A stretch of DNA of 64,000 nucleotides from Chitinophagaceae bacterium (GTDB taxonomy: Bacteria > Bacteroidota > Bacteroidia > Chitinophagales > Chitinophagaceae): NCBI GenBank assembly GCA_016699815.1, contig CP065012.1, positions 2,829,001 through 2,893,000 of the forward strand, in the 5' to 3' direction. Below the pieces are notes generated by a model. That model had not been told where the DNA came from. It saw only the letters and a program-made list of their open reading frames with translations, and ran no database searches. Both the position numbers and the translations under genes were made by a program. Shown here one piece after another: positions 30,821-40,174 of this stretch. The stretch's first letter is position 1; each line of letters begins with the position of its first letter.

Positions 30821-30849
30821 TAAAAAGGCCGGTAAGTTAAACCGGCCTT
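30821..30849 (-). terminator. Intrinsic terminator of the FadL-like gene
   Basis: Perfect 9-bp stem AAGGCCGGT / ACCGGCCTT around a 7-base loop; on the minus strand it runs into TTTTTA, 13 bases after the stop codon of the porin gene. Confidence 0.85.
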
Positions 30850-30861
30850 CTTGTATTTATT

Positions 30862-32424
30862 TTATTCCCAAAATTTCCAACCAATAGTAGCGGCAATCAT
30901 TCCCGATTTTTGCCGTTGCGTAGCATAATAAGGGTTGCTCCTGTCTTCTAGCCTGTAGGGATAATTAACATCTTTTGTTATAGAATGGATGTAAGTAAGG
31001 TCAACAAAAAAGCCTTTATTGCGGTAGCCAATGCCGCCTGATAATAATGTTCGGCTGGCTTTATAAGTTTTATCTGCATAAGGGTTGCCGTAGTATGCAA
31101 AGCCAAGCCTTGTCATAAATGTATTAAACTTTAATTCTCCACCCACACGAAAATTAAAAGCGCCTTTATAGTAATCTTTAATCACATCATTTAAAGCGGT
31201 ATAGTATTGTTTGGATCCTGTATTTTTAGAACCACTTTTGCCAAACCTGCTGCCTTTGTAATTTACATATTCCACATCAGCAGTTAAAAAACCACGTTGC
31301 TTTTTTACATTTTCAATTTCACGAAAAACATATGATGCACTAAAAATGGCTTTCCATGGGGTAAACTGCCTGTAATTGGCTTCTCCGGCTTCGTTGTTGG
31401 TAAAAAGTAAAGAACTAACAGAAAAATTTTCCGCATTGCCTGCAGTGTCTTCTAAAATGGTATTCAGGTTTGCGGTTCTCTCATCTTTTAAAAAAATAAA
31501 TGATGCAGTGTGTAAAGCCAGCCCCAGCCTAAAATATTCTGCAGGGCGATAAATAGCGCCCAGTTTTACATTAAAGCCCACTCCGGTAGTGCGGTATTCA
31601 TCTTCGTAGCTAAAAGATTGAAATCCGTTTTTGGTATTTCCGCTTGCATCTTTTTCCGTTACCGTAGTGGTGCTGGTAAAATCTACAATAGGTATGCCAA
31701 GCGTTCCTCCAAAAAGCCATTTGTCATTGGTATTAATGGCTCCGCCTAGGGCAAGTTCATACAACCCACCTTGGGTTTCTTTTAAAAAACTTTGTTGCAA
31801 GCTGCCGCCTGCATCCAGCAATTGTTCTGGCGCTGCTCTTACCTGGCTAATTCCATTGCTGGTATCAATGTCAATCAAATAGGTATAATATGCCGGTGCC
31901 GCAGTATAAGGTAGGGGAGATAAAGTGTTTAATAACTCATCTGTGCTTATTCCGCTTTTGGCAAATTCTTCGGCAAAGGTTTCAGAAAAAGAACTATAAT
32001 CATTGATGCCTTTGTAATAAACCCGGTTATTAAAGTTTGCCGTTTGCGTAATGCCAATTGAAAAGGCGCTACTCTTTTTTCCTTTTTTATTTGAGCCTTC
32101 ACCAAAAATAACACCGATAGTCCCTAAAGCAAATGCATTTTTGCCGGTATCTTTCGGGTTATTTATAAAAGTAGCCGCATTTTTATTAAATGAAAACTGT
32201 GGAGAAATTACAAACTCATTGGTTCGGTAAAACCCAAGCCCAGCTGGGTTTACATAGAGTGCACTTATGTCCCCACCTAAAGAGCCCATTGCTCCGCCAA
32301 TGGCCAAACTCCTTGCCGTTCCGGTTTGTGGGTACCAACTGTATAATTTGGCATCTTCGGGTACCTGCGAAAATACTTGCCTGCCAATTAATAAAATAAT
32401 ACAGAATATAAATATTTGCTTCAT
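30862..32424 (-). CDS. Outer-membrane transport protein, OmpP1/FadL-like
   Basis: 520 residues counted from ATG 32424 (MKQIFIFCIILLIGRQVFSQ), which begins a clean signal peptide; the longer frame to 32583 would overlap the upstream lipoprotein gene and is rejected. The hallmark of FadL-type barrels is GTARSLAIGGAMGSLGGDISALYVNPAGLGFYR near the mature N-terminus (short part quoted: DISALYVNPAGLGFY). The rest is long beta strands (GVGFNVKLGAIYRP, FRLGLALHTAS, FNFRVGGELKF) ending in an aromatic (GWKFWE). Probably takes up hydrophobic compounds; the substrate is unknown. Follows the Tyr-rich lipoprotein gene by 28 bases. Confidence 0.8.
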   Translation of the reverse strand: MKQIFIFCIILLIGRQVFSQVPEDAKLYSWYPQTGTARSLAIGGAMGSLGGDISALYVNPAGLGFYRTNEFVISPQFSFNKNAATFINNPKDTGKNAFALGTIGVIFGEGSNKKGKKSSAFSIGITQTANFNNRVYYKGINDYSSFSETFAEEFAKSGISTDELLNTLSPLPYTAAPAYYTYLIDIDTSNGISQVRAAPEQLLDAGGSLQQSFLKETQGGLYELALGGAINTNDKWLFGGTLGIPIVDFTSTTTVTEKDASGNTKNGFQSFSYEDEYRTTGVGFNVKLGAIYRPAEYFRLGLALHTASFIFLKDERTANLNTILEDTAGNAENFSVSSLLFTNNEAGEANYRQFTPWKAIFSASYVFREIENVKKQRGFLTADVEYVNYKGSRFGKSGSKNTGSKQYYTALNDVIKDYYKGAFNFRVGGELKFNTFMTRLGFAYYGNPYADKTYKASRTLLSGGIGYRNKGFFVDLTYIHSITKDVNYPYRLEDRSNPYYATQRQKSGMIAATIGWKFWE

Positions 32425-32452
32425 GTATTTTCGTTTTCCTGTCTGTTGTAAA

Positions 32453-33088
32453 TTAATTTCTCGATGGCCTTGAAATGCTTTGGCCTCCCGAATTGCTTCC
32501 GCTTCCAGAAGAACCCGATGAGGATGGGTTGTAGCTCCTGTTGTTATTTCCACCATCGTTATCATCGGAATTGTTCTTTCCAATGATCCTTCTTACCACC
32601 TTGTTTCCCGAATTTGTATTGCTGTAAGCTTTTGTTGAGCTGATGGTTGAGGATTTTGTATTGGATGGCTGTGCAATTTTTACCGAGCCGTTATTGTTGT
32701 AATAACTTCCCAGGCCGGTCATACGGGGTGCATGATTTTTGGGATTTACCGCTGGACCATAAAAATATACAGGGGCAGGGTAGTAGTATGGGTTATAATA
32801 ATAGCCATGATTGTAACCATAATAATAAGGGCTGTAACGATAGCTGTAATAATCATAATCATCATCAATATACCTCCAGCGATAATCATAAGCCTTCATT
32901 CTTATTTGTCTTTCTTCTCTGTCGTTGTAGCGGGAATAGCGGTTATTGTCCTGTTCAATATATCCGGATCTTTCATTGGCCGGAGAATAATAAACATCGT
33001 CCGGTGTTTGCCCGCTCTTGTATGCTGTTCCACAACCTGCAATAATTGCAGTAATTACAAAAGCGGTGATTAAAAATTTACTTTTCAT
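32453..33088 (-). CDS. Tyr/Asn/Ser-rich lipoprotein of unknown function
   Basis: 211 residues. Signal peptide with lipobox IIAGC (Cys19). The mature protein is strongly biased: residues ~85-115 are Tyr-rich (YYYGYNHGYYYNPYYYPAP), and the last ~70 residues are Ser/Asn/Gly-rich (SSSGSSGSGSNSGGQS). Such low-complexity lipoproteins are common in Bacteroidota envelopes and may be disordered or adhesive. Coding is supported by the lipobox and the tight 28-base gap to the porin gene. No family recognised. Confidence 0.7.
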   Translation of the reverse strand: MKSKFLITAFVITAIIAGCGTAYKSGQTPDDVYYSPANERSGYIEQDNNRYSRYNDREERQIRMKAYDYRWRYIDDDYDYYSYRYSPYYYGYNHGYYYNPYYYPAPVYFYGPAVNPKNHAPRMTGLGSYYNNNGSVKIAQPSNTKSSTISSTKAYSNTNSGNKVVRRIIGKNNSDDNDGGNNNRSYNPSSSGSSGSGSNSGGQSISRPSRN

Positions 33089-33208
33089 GGCAAAATCATT
33101 TTAGGGCTAAGCCCGGTTAAAATTTTCGTCTGTACAAAGTTGCAATTTCTCTATATTAAAAGACCTGATTTTTTCTTTTTGGATGTTAAATATGTGCTAA
33201 ATGCAAAC

Positions 33209-33239
33209 TTTGCGCTTGCGCATGAAGTCCGTAATTTTG
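33209..33239 (+). promoter_or_regulatory. Promoter of proS
   Basis: TTTG (33209-33212), exactly 19 bases, then TAATTTTG (33232-33239): both halves of the Bacteroidota primary-sigma consensus at ideal spacing. The leader would be about 70 bases. Confidence 0.7.
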
Positions 33240-33314
33240 CAAAAGTTTTTCAAAAGGACGAAAACTTAAAATCAGTAGAAACCACCTTTAGGAAATTAAG
33301 GGAAATATAAATTT

Positions 33315-34793
33315 ATGAGCAAGGAAATTACATCAAGAAAGCAGGATTATTCTCAATGGTACAATGATTTGGTAATTAAAAGTGGCCTGGCAGATTACAG
33401 TGCCGTTAGAGGTTGCATGGTAATTAAACCATATGGCTATGCTTTGTGGGAGAATATGAGGGATGAGTTGGACCGTATGTTTAAAGAAACCGGTCATGTA
33501 AATGCTTACTTTCCGCTTTTTGTTCCAAAAAGTTTATTTGAAGCAGAAGAAAAAAATGCCGAAGGCTTTGCAAAAGAATGTGCAGTAGTTACGCACTACA
33601 GGCTTAAGGCTGATGAAAATAATAAAGGTAAATTAATTGTGGACCCCGAAGCAAAGTTGGAAGAAGAATTAGTTGTGAGGCCAACCAGTGAAGCCATTAT
33701 ATGGAATACTTATAAAGACTGGATACAATCTTACCGGGATTTACCAATTTTAATAAACCAATGGGCCAATGTGGTGCGCTGGGAAATGCGTACCCGATTA
33801 TTTTTACGAACAGCCGAATTTTTATGGCAGGAAGGCCATACTGCACATGAAACTAAAGATGAGGCCGTGGAAGAAACCATAAAAATGCTGCATGTTTATG
33901 CAGGGTTTGCAGAAAACTATATGGCATTACCGGTTATTAAAGGCGTAAAATCTCAAAGCGAAAGATTTGCAGGTGCTGAAGATACTTATTGTATTGAAGC
34001 ACTCATGCAGGATGGTAAAGCTTTACAGGCAGGCACTTCCCACTTCCTGGGCCAAAATTTTGCCAAAGCATTTGATGTGCAATTTTTAAATAAAGAAAAT
34101 AAAAAAGAGTACGTGTGGGCAACAAGTTGGGGCGTAAGCACCCGGCTGATTGGCGCATTAATAATGGCACATAGTGATGACGATGGACTTATTTTGCCCC
34201 CAAAAATCGCACCGCTGCAACTGGTAATTGTGCCTATTTATAAAGGCGAAGAAAGTAAAGCAGTAATTGATGCAAGGGCAAATGAAATCATTAGTGGCCT
34301 TAAAGCTAAAGGTATAAGGGTTAAATATGATAATAGTGATAATGCAAGGCCGGGTTGGAAATTTGCTGAGTATGAAATGAAAGGTGTGCCGCTAAGAATG
34401 GCAATTGGCTTAAGAGATGTAGAAAATAACGTAGTGGAGCTTGTACGCCGTGATACCAAAGAAAAAGCATCGGTAAGTATAGAGGGTATTGATGTGTATT
34501 GCACTGAATTATTGGCAACCATCCAGCAAAATATTTTTAATAAAGCATTAGTGTTTACAAACGAAAATACCAGGAGCGCCGGTAACTGGGATGAGTTTAT
34601 AAACCTGTTGGATGAACAGCCCGGCTTTATTAGCGCCCATTGGGACGGTACTGCTGAAACAGAAGAAAAAATTAAAGAAGCCACAAAGGCTACTATACGT
34701 TGCATTCCATTAGATGCAAAATTTGAAGAAGGGAAATGTATTTTTTCCGGCAAGCCAAGCAAGCAAAGGGTGTTGTTTGCAAGGGCTTATTAA
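33315..34793 (+). CDS. proS: Proline-tRNA ligase (short, archaeal/eukaryote-like type)
   Basis: 492 residues. Class II synthetase charging tRNA-Pro. This is the short form without the bacterial editing insert: motif 1 near [20 protein letters not shown], motif 2 [24 protein letters not shown], motif 3 near [20 protein letters not shown], followed by the anticodon-binding domain ([14 protein letters not shown]) and a C-terminal domain ending in Tyr (VLFARAY), as in the archaeal/eukaryotic type. This form is normal in Bacteroidota. Converges with the crotonase gene, 8 bases between the stops. Confidence 0.95.
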   Translation: MSKEITSRKQDYSQWYNDLVIKSGLADYSAVRGCMVIKPYGYALWENMRDELDRMFKETGHVNAYFPLFVPKSLFEAEEKNAEGFAKECAVVTHYRLKADENNKGKLIVDPEAKLEEELVVRPTSEAIIWNTYKDWIQSYRDLPILINQWANVVRWEMRTRLFLRTAEFLWQEGHTAHETKDEAVEETIKMLHVYAGFAENYMALPVIKGVKSQSERFAGAEDTYCIEALMQDGKALQAGTSHFLGQNFAKAFDVQFLNKENKKEYVWATSWGVSTRLIGALIMAHSDDDGLILPPKIAPLQLVIVPIYKGEESKAVIDARANEIISGLKAKGIRVKYDNSDNARPGWKFAEYEMKGVPLRMAIGLRDVENNVVELVRRDTKEKASVSIEGIDVYCTELLATIQQNIFNKALVFTNENTRSAGNWDEFINLLDEQPGFISAHWDGTAETEEKIKEATKATIRCIPLDAKFEEGKCIFSGKPSKQRVLFARAY

Positions 34794-34801
34794 GCCACAA
34801 A

Positions 34802-35584
34802 TTATTTTCCTTTAAATTCAGCTTTTCTTTTTTCAAGGAAGGCGCTGGTGCCTTCTATCATATCTTGCGTGCCAAAGCAGAAGCCAAAAGCTTCCACTTC
34901 ATTTTCAAACCCATTGTAGTTGCCCGAAGTTGCTGCATAATTGACGCATTCAATTATTTTTGCAATGGATAGCGGGGCTTTGTTGTTTATTGTTGCCAGC
35001 AATTCTTTTGTTTGGGTTAATAATTCGTCTTGTGTGGTAACGTAGTTTACCAAGCCAAGCCTTAGGGCTTCCTGGGCATCTATTAATTGTGCCGTCATTT
35101 GTAATTCCATACTTTTGCCTTTGCCAATAAGTTGTGTAAGCCTTTGTGTGCCACCATAGCCTGGTATAAGCCCCAGGTTTACTTCGGGTTGACCAAATTT
35201 TGCATTTTCACTGCAAAGCCTAAAGTGGCAACTCATGGCCAGTTCGCATCCTCCACCAAGTGCAAAGCCATTTACTGCGGCAACAAAAGGTTTGGGGCTA
35301 TTTTCAATTTTTAAAAAAACTTGTTGTCCCCTTTCCGAAAGTTGTTTTGCTTCTACAATACTTAAAGGGGCAAACTCGGTTATATCTGCTCCTGCAACAA
35401 AAGCTTTTGAGCCAGAGCCGGTAATAATTGCCGATTTTATTGCTGCATTTTCAATTACTTCATCTGCAGCTTTATCCAGGTCATAAAACACTTGTTTATT
35501 TAATGCATTCAGTTTATCGGGCCGGTTAATGGTTATAAGTGCAATATTATTTTCAATTGTAAAAAGTAAGGAGTCAAAAGTCAT
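34802..35584 (-). CDS. Enoyl-CoA hydratase/isomerase (crotonase family)
   Basis: 260 residues. Hydrates trans-2-enoyl-CoA, or performs a related crotonase reaction, in the cytosol. The oxyanion-hole stretch AFVAGADITEF and the catalytic glutamates in GGGCELAMSCHFRLC and FGQPEVNLGLIPGYGGTQRL are both present, favouring a true hydratase. Starts 18 bases after the B12-binding subunit gene, in the gltX operon, which ties it to acyl-CoA metabolism alongside the mutase; short-chain (crotonyl-CoA type) substrates are the likeliest. Confidence 0.9.
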   Translation of the reverse strand: MTFDSLLFTIENNIALITINRPDKLNALNKQVFYDLDKAADEVIENAAIKSAIITGSGSKAFVAGADITEFAPLSIVEAKQLSERGQQVFLKIENSPKPFVAAVNGFALGGGCELAMSCHFRLCSENAKFGQPEVNLGLIPGYGGTQRLTQLIGKGKSMELQMTAQLIDAQEALRLGLVNYVTTQDELLTQTKELLATINNKAPLSIAKIIECVNYAATSGNYNGFENEVEAFGFCFGTQDMIEGTSAFLEKRKAEFKGK

Positions 35585-35602
35585 AATCGTAAAAAATAAA
35601 GT

Positions 35603-36016
35603 TTAAAAATTTCTTTTTTGAGTAACCTGTTCTTTTATATAACCGGCAATTTCATGGGTATGAGTTCCGGGTGCAAATAATTTTCCACATCCTAAATGGT
35701 ACAAGTGTTGTGCATCTTCGTCGGGTATTATTCCTCCTCCGGTTAATAAAACATCCTGCATCTCTTTTTCCTGCATCAGTTGCAGGAGTTTTGGAAAAAC
35801 GGTCATGTGTGCACCGCTGAGTATGCTTACACCAATGGCATCTACATCTTCCTGCAAGGCAGCATTTACAACCATTTCAGGCGTTTGCCTTAGGCCGGTA
35901 TAAATTACTTCCATGCCGGCATCTCTTAATGCAGTGGCAATTACTTTTGCGCCTCTGTCGTGGCCATCGAGGCCTACTTTGGCTACTAAAACCCTTATGG
36001 GCCGGTTGGTTATCAT
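35603..36016 (-). CDS. B12-binding small subunit of an acyl-CoA mutase
   Basis: 137 residues: a stand-alone cobalamin-binding Rossmann domain. The signature DGHDRG (residues 17-22, DxHxxG) supplies the lower axial His19; SILSGAHM and [12 protein letters not shown] are the other two cobalamin-tail contact blocks. It is the partner expected by the mutase large subunit at 12533-14095, whose own chain lacks this domain. The start codon overlaps the gltX stop (ATGA at 36013-36016), so its translation is probably coupled to gltX. Followed by the crotonase. Pairing with the distant large subunit is inferred, but the window has no other candidate. Confidence 0.9.
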   Translation of the reverse strand: MITNRPIRVLVAKVGLDGHDRGAKVIATALRDAGMEVIYTGLRQTPEMVVNAALQEDVDAIGVSILSGAHMTVFPKLLQLMQEKEMQDVLLTGGGIIPDEDAQHLYHLGCGKLFAPGTHTHEIAGYIKEQVTQKRNF

Positions 36017-37533
36017 GTGTTCAGTAAATTTAAGGCATTTTTAATTCGCTTAATCGTTTCTTCCTTACCAATCATTTCGGCAATGGTAAATACGGCAGGG
36101 CCAAATTTGCCTCCTACCATCATTATTCTCAAGGGCAATTGTAATTCCCCGGGCTTTAAATTTTTTTGCACTGCCATATTTTTAAATTCCATTTCCAAAT
36201 TATGGCTATCCCATAGTGTAGTTGATGAAAGCCATTGTATATATCCTGAAAAAAAATCGCTTTTTTCTTTTTTCCATTTGAGTTGAATGGCAGTAATATC
36301 CAAAGTTTCCGGGGTTTTGAAAAAATACGATGATTGTTCGTAAAAGTCAGACATCAAAGTACATCTTTCTTTAACTAAGGAAATTACTGCCTTTAAATAA
36401 TTTCGGTTTGCAATATCAACTCCTTTTGATTTTAAGATTTCTGCAACCCTGTTGCTGAGCTCTTCATGATCTAATTTTTTTATCCATTCCTGGTTGAACC
36501 ATTTGGCTTTTTCGTAATCAAATTTTGCGCCGGCTTTATGCACCCTTTCTATGCTGAATTTTTGTATGAGTTCATCCAGTGAAAAAATTTCCTGCGTAGT
36601 ACCATCGTTCCATCCCAGCATGGCCAGCATATTAATAAACGCTTCGGGCAAAAATCCTTTTTCCTTAAATCCTTCTGTAAAGTCATTGGTTTTAGGATCG
36701 GTCCAGTTCATGGCAAAAACAGGGAAACCGTATTTTGCGCCATCTCTTTTGCTTAGTTTGCCACTTGGCCCCAATATTAATGGAAGGTGCGCCCATTGCG
36801 GCATTTTGTCTATCCCAAATAAATATTTCCAAAGTAAAATATGCACCGGTGCGCTGCTCAGCCATTCTTCTCCCCTGAATGCATGCGTTATTTTCATGAG
36901 GTAATCGTCAACCACTACTGCAAGGTGGTAAGTAGGCATTCCATCTGCTTTTAATAACACTTTGTCATCCACAACCGAAGAGTCAAAAACCACCTCACCA
37001 TGTATCATGTCATTAAAACGAATAGTTTCATTATCCGGAATTTTTATCCTTACAACATAGGCTTCACCGGCATTAATTTTCTTTTGAGTTTCAGCTTCAT
37101 CTAAGGATAATGAATTTTTCATTTTCATCCTTACCTTACTGCCATATTGCGGGGAAGGGTTCTCTGCTGTTTTTAAATCGTTGCGCATTTTTTCTAATTC
37201 ACTGGTGCTGTCAAATGCATAATACGCAAATCCTTTTGCGATTAATTCCTTTGCATATTTCAGGTATAAATCTTTTCTTTCACTTTGGCGGTAAGGGCCA
37301 AAAGCGCCACCTGCCTGCGGGCCTTCATCGGGCATTAAGCCGCACCACTCCAGGCAGTTTGTAATATAGGTTTCTGCACCGGGTACAAAACGGGTTTGAT
37401 CGGTATCTTCAATGCGTAAAATAAATTCGCCGCCATTTTGCCGGGCAAATAAATAATTGTATAAAACTGTTCTTACGCCACCAAGGTGGAGGCCACCTGT
37501 AGGGCTTGGTGCAAACCGGGTCCTAATTTTCAT
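36013..37533 (-). CDS. gltX: Glutamate-tRNA ligase
   Basis: 506 residues, class I synthetase charging tRNA-Glu. HIGH-type motif in [20 protein letters not shown] (residues ~9-28), KMSKS-type motif in [14 protein letters not shown], and the C-terminal anticodon-binding helices. Complete and of normal length. First gene of an operon with the mutase B12 subunit and the crotonase, with a 4-base overlap to the former. Confidence 0.95.
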   Translation of the reverse strand: MKIRTRFAPSPTGGLHLGGVRTVLYNYLFARQNGGEFILRIEDTDQTRFVPGAETYITNCLEWCGLMPDEGPQAGGAFGPYRQSERKDLYLKYAKELIAKGFAYYAFDSTSELEKMRNDLKTAENPSPQYGSKVRMKMKNSLSLDEAETQKKINAGEAYVVRIKIPDNETIRFNDMIHGEVVFDSSVVDDKVLLKADGMPTYHLAVVVDDYLMKITHAFRGEEWLSSAPVHILLWKYLFGIDKMPQWAHLPLILGPSGKLSKRDGAKYGFPVFAMNWTDPKTNDFTEGFKEKGFLPEAFINMLAMLGWNDGTTQEIFSLDELIQKFSIERVHKAGAKFDYEKAKWFNQEWIKKLDHEELSNRVAEILKSKGVDIANRNYLKAVISLVKERCTLMSDFYEQSSYFFKTPETLDITAIQLKWKKEKSDFFSGYIQWLSSTTLWDSHNLEMEFKNMAVQKNLKPGELQLPLRIMMVGGKFGPAVFTIAEMIGKEETIKRIKNALNLLNT

Positions 37534-37557
37534 TTAATTTAAAAAATATTATGGCTG

Positions 37558-37565
37558 CAAAGATA
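37558..37565 (-). promoter_or_regulatory. -7 promoter element of the gltX operon
   Basis: TATCTTTG on the minus strand (exact TAnnTTTG), 24 bases before ATG 37533; no clear -33 box. It lies just after the terminator of the preceding lipoprotein gene. Confidence 0.6.
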
Positions 37566-37582
37566 AGCATACCAAAAGCCAA

Positions 37583-37612
37583 TAAAAAAGCTGCCCAATT
37601 ATTTGAGCAGCT
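37583..37612 (-). terminator. Intrinsic terminator of the lipoprotein gene at 37637
   Basis: On the minus strand AGCTGCTC pairs with GGGCAGCT (8 bp, one G-U pair), followed by TTTTTTATT, 24 bases after the stop codon. Confidence 0.8.
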
Positions 37613-37636
37613 GAATATTGTTTTTTTAGAATTTGC

Positions 37637-38479
37637 CTAGGGAAGTTGTATAGGGAAGGGATTGCCCCCGTCAATTGAAATGGTTGCAATATTATCACAA
37701 GCACCATTGCCGTAATTAATAATGGCATAATGTTGCGGCCCTTCTACTTTAAGTCTGCCGGCTACTATATGATGGCAAATAGTTTTGGTTAATAATGCCT
37801 CTAAGATGGTATAGGAACGGGTAATGTTATTTGAATTAACTACTGTTCCTGAACCTGTGGTTTCAAAAGCATCATCAGATGGAATGAAAGTGCCCATGCC
37901 CTGTACCTGTGAAATGGTTTTTAAGGCATTATGCACCCACCAGTTTCCGTTTGGTGCTGTAATTTTACCGGCTACAACTTGCCTTGTCCAGCTACGGTGG
38001 CCCGGTGTACTAACGTTTGTCCAGGTAATTGTGCCTTCCCGTTTAAATCCGTTTACAAAATAATTGTCAAAGGTAAGTACCGCTGTTGACCCGGTTAGGC
38101 GTAAGGAGTCACTAAGTACAAAAATCATTTTACCACTTCGGGTAACTCCGGTATTGGGGTTGGTACATCCACTGCCAAAGTCAAGGGTAATGGTTTTGGG
38201 AAAGCCAGATGTAGGCGTTACCGAAACAGTGGCGCAAACAAAGTTTGTGGTTTGTCCGCCCCCGGTAAGTTTTCCCCCGGAAAGGTTTTCTTCGTCTGTA
38301 ATTGAAAATAAAACAGCATTGTCATCTTCTACCATAATATCGGTAGTGGCTTGTTTATTGCTCAGGTCTGAGGTAATGGCTATTTCATCACCTGGGTTTG
38401 TGCTGTCATCTTTTTTACAGGCTGTAAATGTAATTGCAGCCAAAGCCAGCATAGCAATTGAGATTTTTATTGTTTTCAT
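37637..38479 (-). CDS. Surface-type lipoprotein of unknown function
   Basis: 280 residues. Signal peptide MKTIKISIAMLALAAITFTAC with the lipid-bearing Cys21; the following KKDD is a good match to the Bacteroidota surface lipoprotein export signal, so it is probably displayed outside. The mature part is beta-rich: KTITLDFGSGCTNPNTGVTRSGKMIF and later repeated strands, with few helices. It resembles Bacteroidota lipoproteins of unknown function that I cannot name. Single gene with its own terminator. Confidence 0.72.
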   Translation of the reverse strand: MKTIKISIAMLALAAITFTACKKDDSTNPGDEIAITSDLSNKQATTDIMVEDDNAVLFSITDEENLSGGKLTGGGQTTNFVCATVSVTPTSGFPKTITLDFGSGCTNPNTGVTRSGKMIFVLSDSLRLTGSTAVLTFDNYFVNGFKREGTITWTNVSTPGHRSWTRQVVAGKITAPNGNWWVHNALKTISQVQGMGTFIPSDDAFETTGSGTVVNSNNITRSYTILEALLTKTICHHIVAGRLKVEGPQHYAIINYGNGACDNIATISIDGGNPFPIQLP

Positions 38480-38516
38480 AATGTATTTTTTTTGTTAATC
38501 TATGACGAGTGGTTTA

Positions 38517-38549
38517 TTTGAAGGTTTAATGGAAATTAAAATAAATTTG
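38517..38549 (+). promoter_or_regulatory. Promoter of the polysaccharide deacetylase gene
   Basis: TTTG at 38517-38520 and TAAATTTG at 38542-38549, spacer 21. The -7 box ends exactly 4 bases before ATG 38554, so the mRNA is probably leaderless. Confidence 0.6.
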
Positions 38550-38553
38550 CTGC

Positions 38554-39186
38554 ATGTATTATTTTATTAAAACGCCTTTCTGGGCCAAATTAGTATTTCC
38601 TGGTTTGGTTTGGAAAATGCCTGCAGGATATAATAGGATTTATTTAACATTTGATGATGGGCCTCACCCAGACATAACTTGTTTTATATTAACTGAGTTA
38701 AAGAAATACAATGCTAAAGCTACTTTTTTTTGTGTGGGAGAAAATGTTTTTAAATTTCCCAACGTATATAAAAAGATACAGGATGAAGGACACGCAATTG
38801 GCAACCATACTTATAATCATTTAAATGGCTGGCGAACTGAAACAGATGTTTACCTGGAGAATGTTGAAAAAGCGCAGCATTTGATAAAAGGGAAATTGTT
38901 CAGGCCGCCTTATGGAAAATTTACAAAGCAACAACAAAGAATAATTTCATCGCCACGCTTTGCTTTAAATAGTATAATGTGGACTGTGCTGAGTGCTGAC
39001 TTTGATAGTAATATTTCCGGACAACAATGCTTGAAGAATATGGTTACTCAAGCAGAAGACGGATCTATTATTGTAATGCATGATAGTGAAAGGGCATGGA
39101 AAAACCTTGAATATGCGTTGCCACGGGCTTTAGATTTTTTTTCGGAAAAGGGTTTTTCTTTTGAAGCAATAACAGGAAATGGCTAA
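38554..39186 (+). CDS. Polysaccharide deacetylase family protein (NodB domain)
   Basis: 210 residues. Metal-dependent N- or O-deacetylase (CE4), acting on peptidoglycan, chitin-like or exopolysaccharide substrates. Motif 1 is LTFDDGPHPD (catalytic Asp-Asp), motif 2 GNHTYNH (HxxxH metal ligands), motif 3 RPPYGKF, and motif 5 IVMHDSE (catalytic His). N-terminal FWAKLVFPGLVWKMP is hydrophobic but not a clear signal peptide; it may be a membrane-associated start. Terminator directly after. Confidence 0.88.
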   Translation: MYYFIKTPFWAKLVFPGLVWKMPAGYNRIYLTFDDGPHPDITCFILTELKKYNAKATFFCVGENVFKFPNVYKKIQDEGHAIGNHTYNHLNGWRTETDVYLENVEKAQHLIKGKLFRPPYGKFTKQQQRIISSPRFALNSIMWTVLSADFDSNISGQQCLKNMVTQAEDGSIIVMHDSERAWKNLEYALPRALDFFSEKGFSFEAITGNG

Positions 39187-39195
39187 AAATAAAAT

Positions 39196-39225
39196 GGGCC
39201 TGGGTAGACACCCTGGCCCGTTTTT
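39196..39225 (+). terminator. Intrinsic terminator of the deacetylase gene
   Basis: GGGCCTGGGT pairs with ACCCTGGCCC apart from one T-T mismatch, loop AGAC, followed by GTTTTT. Confidence 0.85.
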
Positions 39226-39346
39226 AATCCGTACCCTATGAAAACTGATGCCAAGATACGGAGAGCTTTAATATTAACAAAATATTTTTTTAAAATTTTT
39301 ATAAAAGTATAGGTCATTTTTAAAAACTTAAATTTTCATTTTCGCC

Positions 39347-40120
39347 ATGATCATTGATACTCATTGTCATTTGTACCTTCCGGAGTTTAAAGAAGATGTA
39401 GATAACATGTTGAAAAGAGCTGTGGATGCTGGGATTAAGCAATTTTTTCTCCCGGCAATTGATGGTTCAACCCATAACGAAATGATGGAGATGGAAAAAA
39501 AATATCCCGGAAAATGTTTTTCCATGATTGGTTTGCACCCCTGCTCAGTAAAAGAGAATTATTTATATGAGTTGGATCATATAAAGTTGCTTTTGGAACA
39601 AAGGCAATTTGCCGCAATAGGTGAAACAGGGCTCGATTTTTACTGGGATACCCAATTTGCAAAGGAGCAGTACAAAGCCCTTGAAAATCAAATTGTAATG
39701 GCATTACAGTTTAATTTACCCATAGTGTTGCATACTCGTAGTGCCATGCAGGAAACCATTGATGTAATTAAACAATATCGGGATACAAAGCTTAATGGCA
39801 TTTTTCATTGTTTTGGAGGAACACTACAAGAAGCCAGACAAATTATTGATTTGGGTTTTTACCTTGGCATTGGCGGAGTAGTTACTTATAAAAAATCGGG
39901 CCTGGAAGAAACTTTAAAAGAGATAGATTTAAAGCACCTCGTACTGGAAACGGACGCCCCTTATCTTTCACCAGTGCCCTTTAGGGGAAAAAGAAATGAG
40001 AGCAGCTACCTTACCTATATAGTAGCAAAAATTGCAGAGATAAAGCAAGTAAGTATTGAAGAGGTGGCCAGGGAAACCACGACTAATGCAGTAAAAATTT
40101 TTGAAAAAAGCTTTAAATAA
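39347..40120 (+). CDS. tatD: TatD family metal-dependent deoxyribonuclease
   Basis: 257 residues. TIM-barrel hydrolase with exonuclease activity on DNA in characterised members. Metal ligands: HCH in IDTHCHLYLPEF at the N-terminus, Glu in IGETGLDFYWD, His in VLHTRSA and FHCFGG, and Asp in LETDAPYLSPVPFRG. Full length. No partner gene adjoins it; closed by the terminator at 40123. Confidence 0.92.
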   Translation: MIIDTHCHLYLPEFKEDVDNMLKRAVDAGIKQFFLPAIDGSTHNEMMEMEKKYPGKCFSMIGLHPCSVKENYLYELDHIKLLLEQRQFAAIGETGLDFYWDTQFAKEQYKALENQIVMALQFNLPIVLHTRSAMQETIDVIKQYRDTKLNGIFHCFGGTLQEARQIIDLGFYLGIGGVVTYKKSGLEETLKEIDLKHLVLETDAPYLSPVPFRGKRNESSYLTYIVAKIAEIKQVSIEEVARETTTNAVKIFEKSFK

Positions 40121-40122
40121 AA

Positions 40123-40148
40123 AACCCCTTAAAAAGTAAGAGGTTTTT
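40123..40148 (+). terminator. Terminator between tatD and the convergent T9SS cargo gene
   Basis: AACCCCTT / AAGAGGTT stem (one mismatch) with flanking A and T runs on both sides, so it can serve both strands. Confidence 0.6.
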
Positions 40149-40174
40149 GAAAATTGAATAAAGCCTATAATAAG

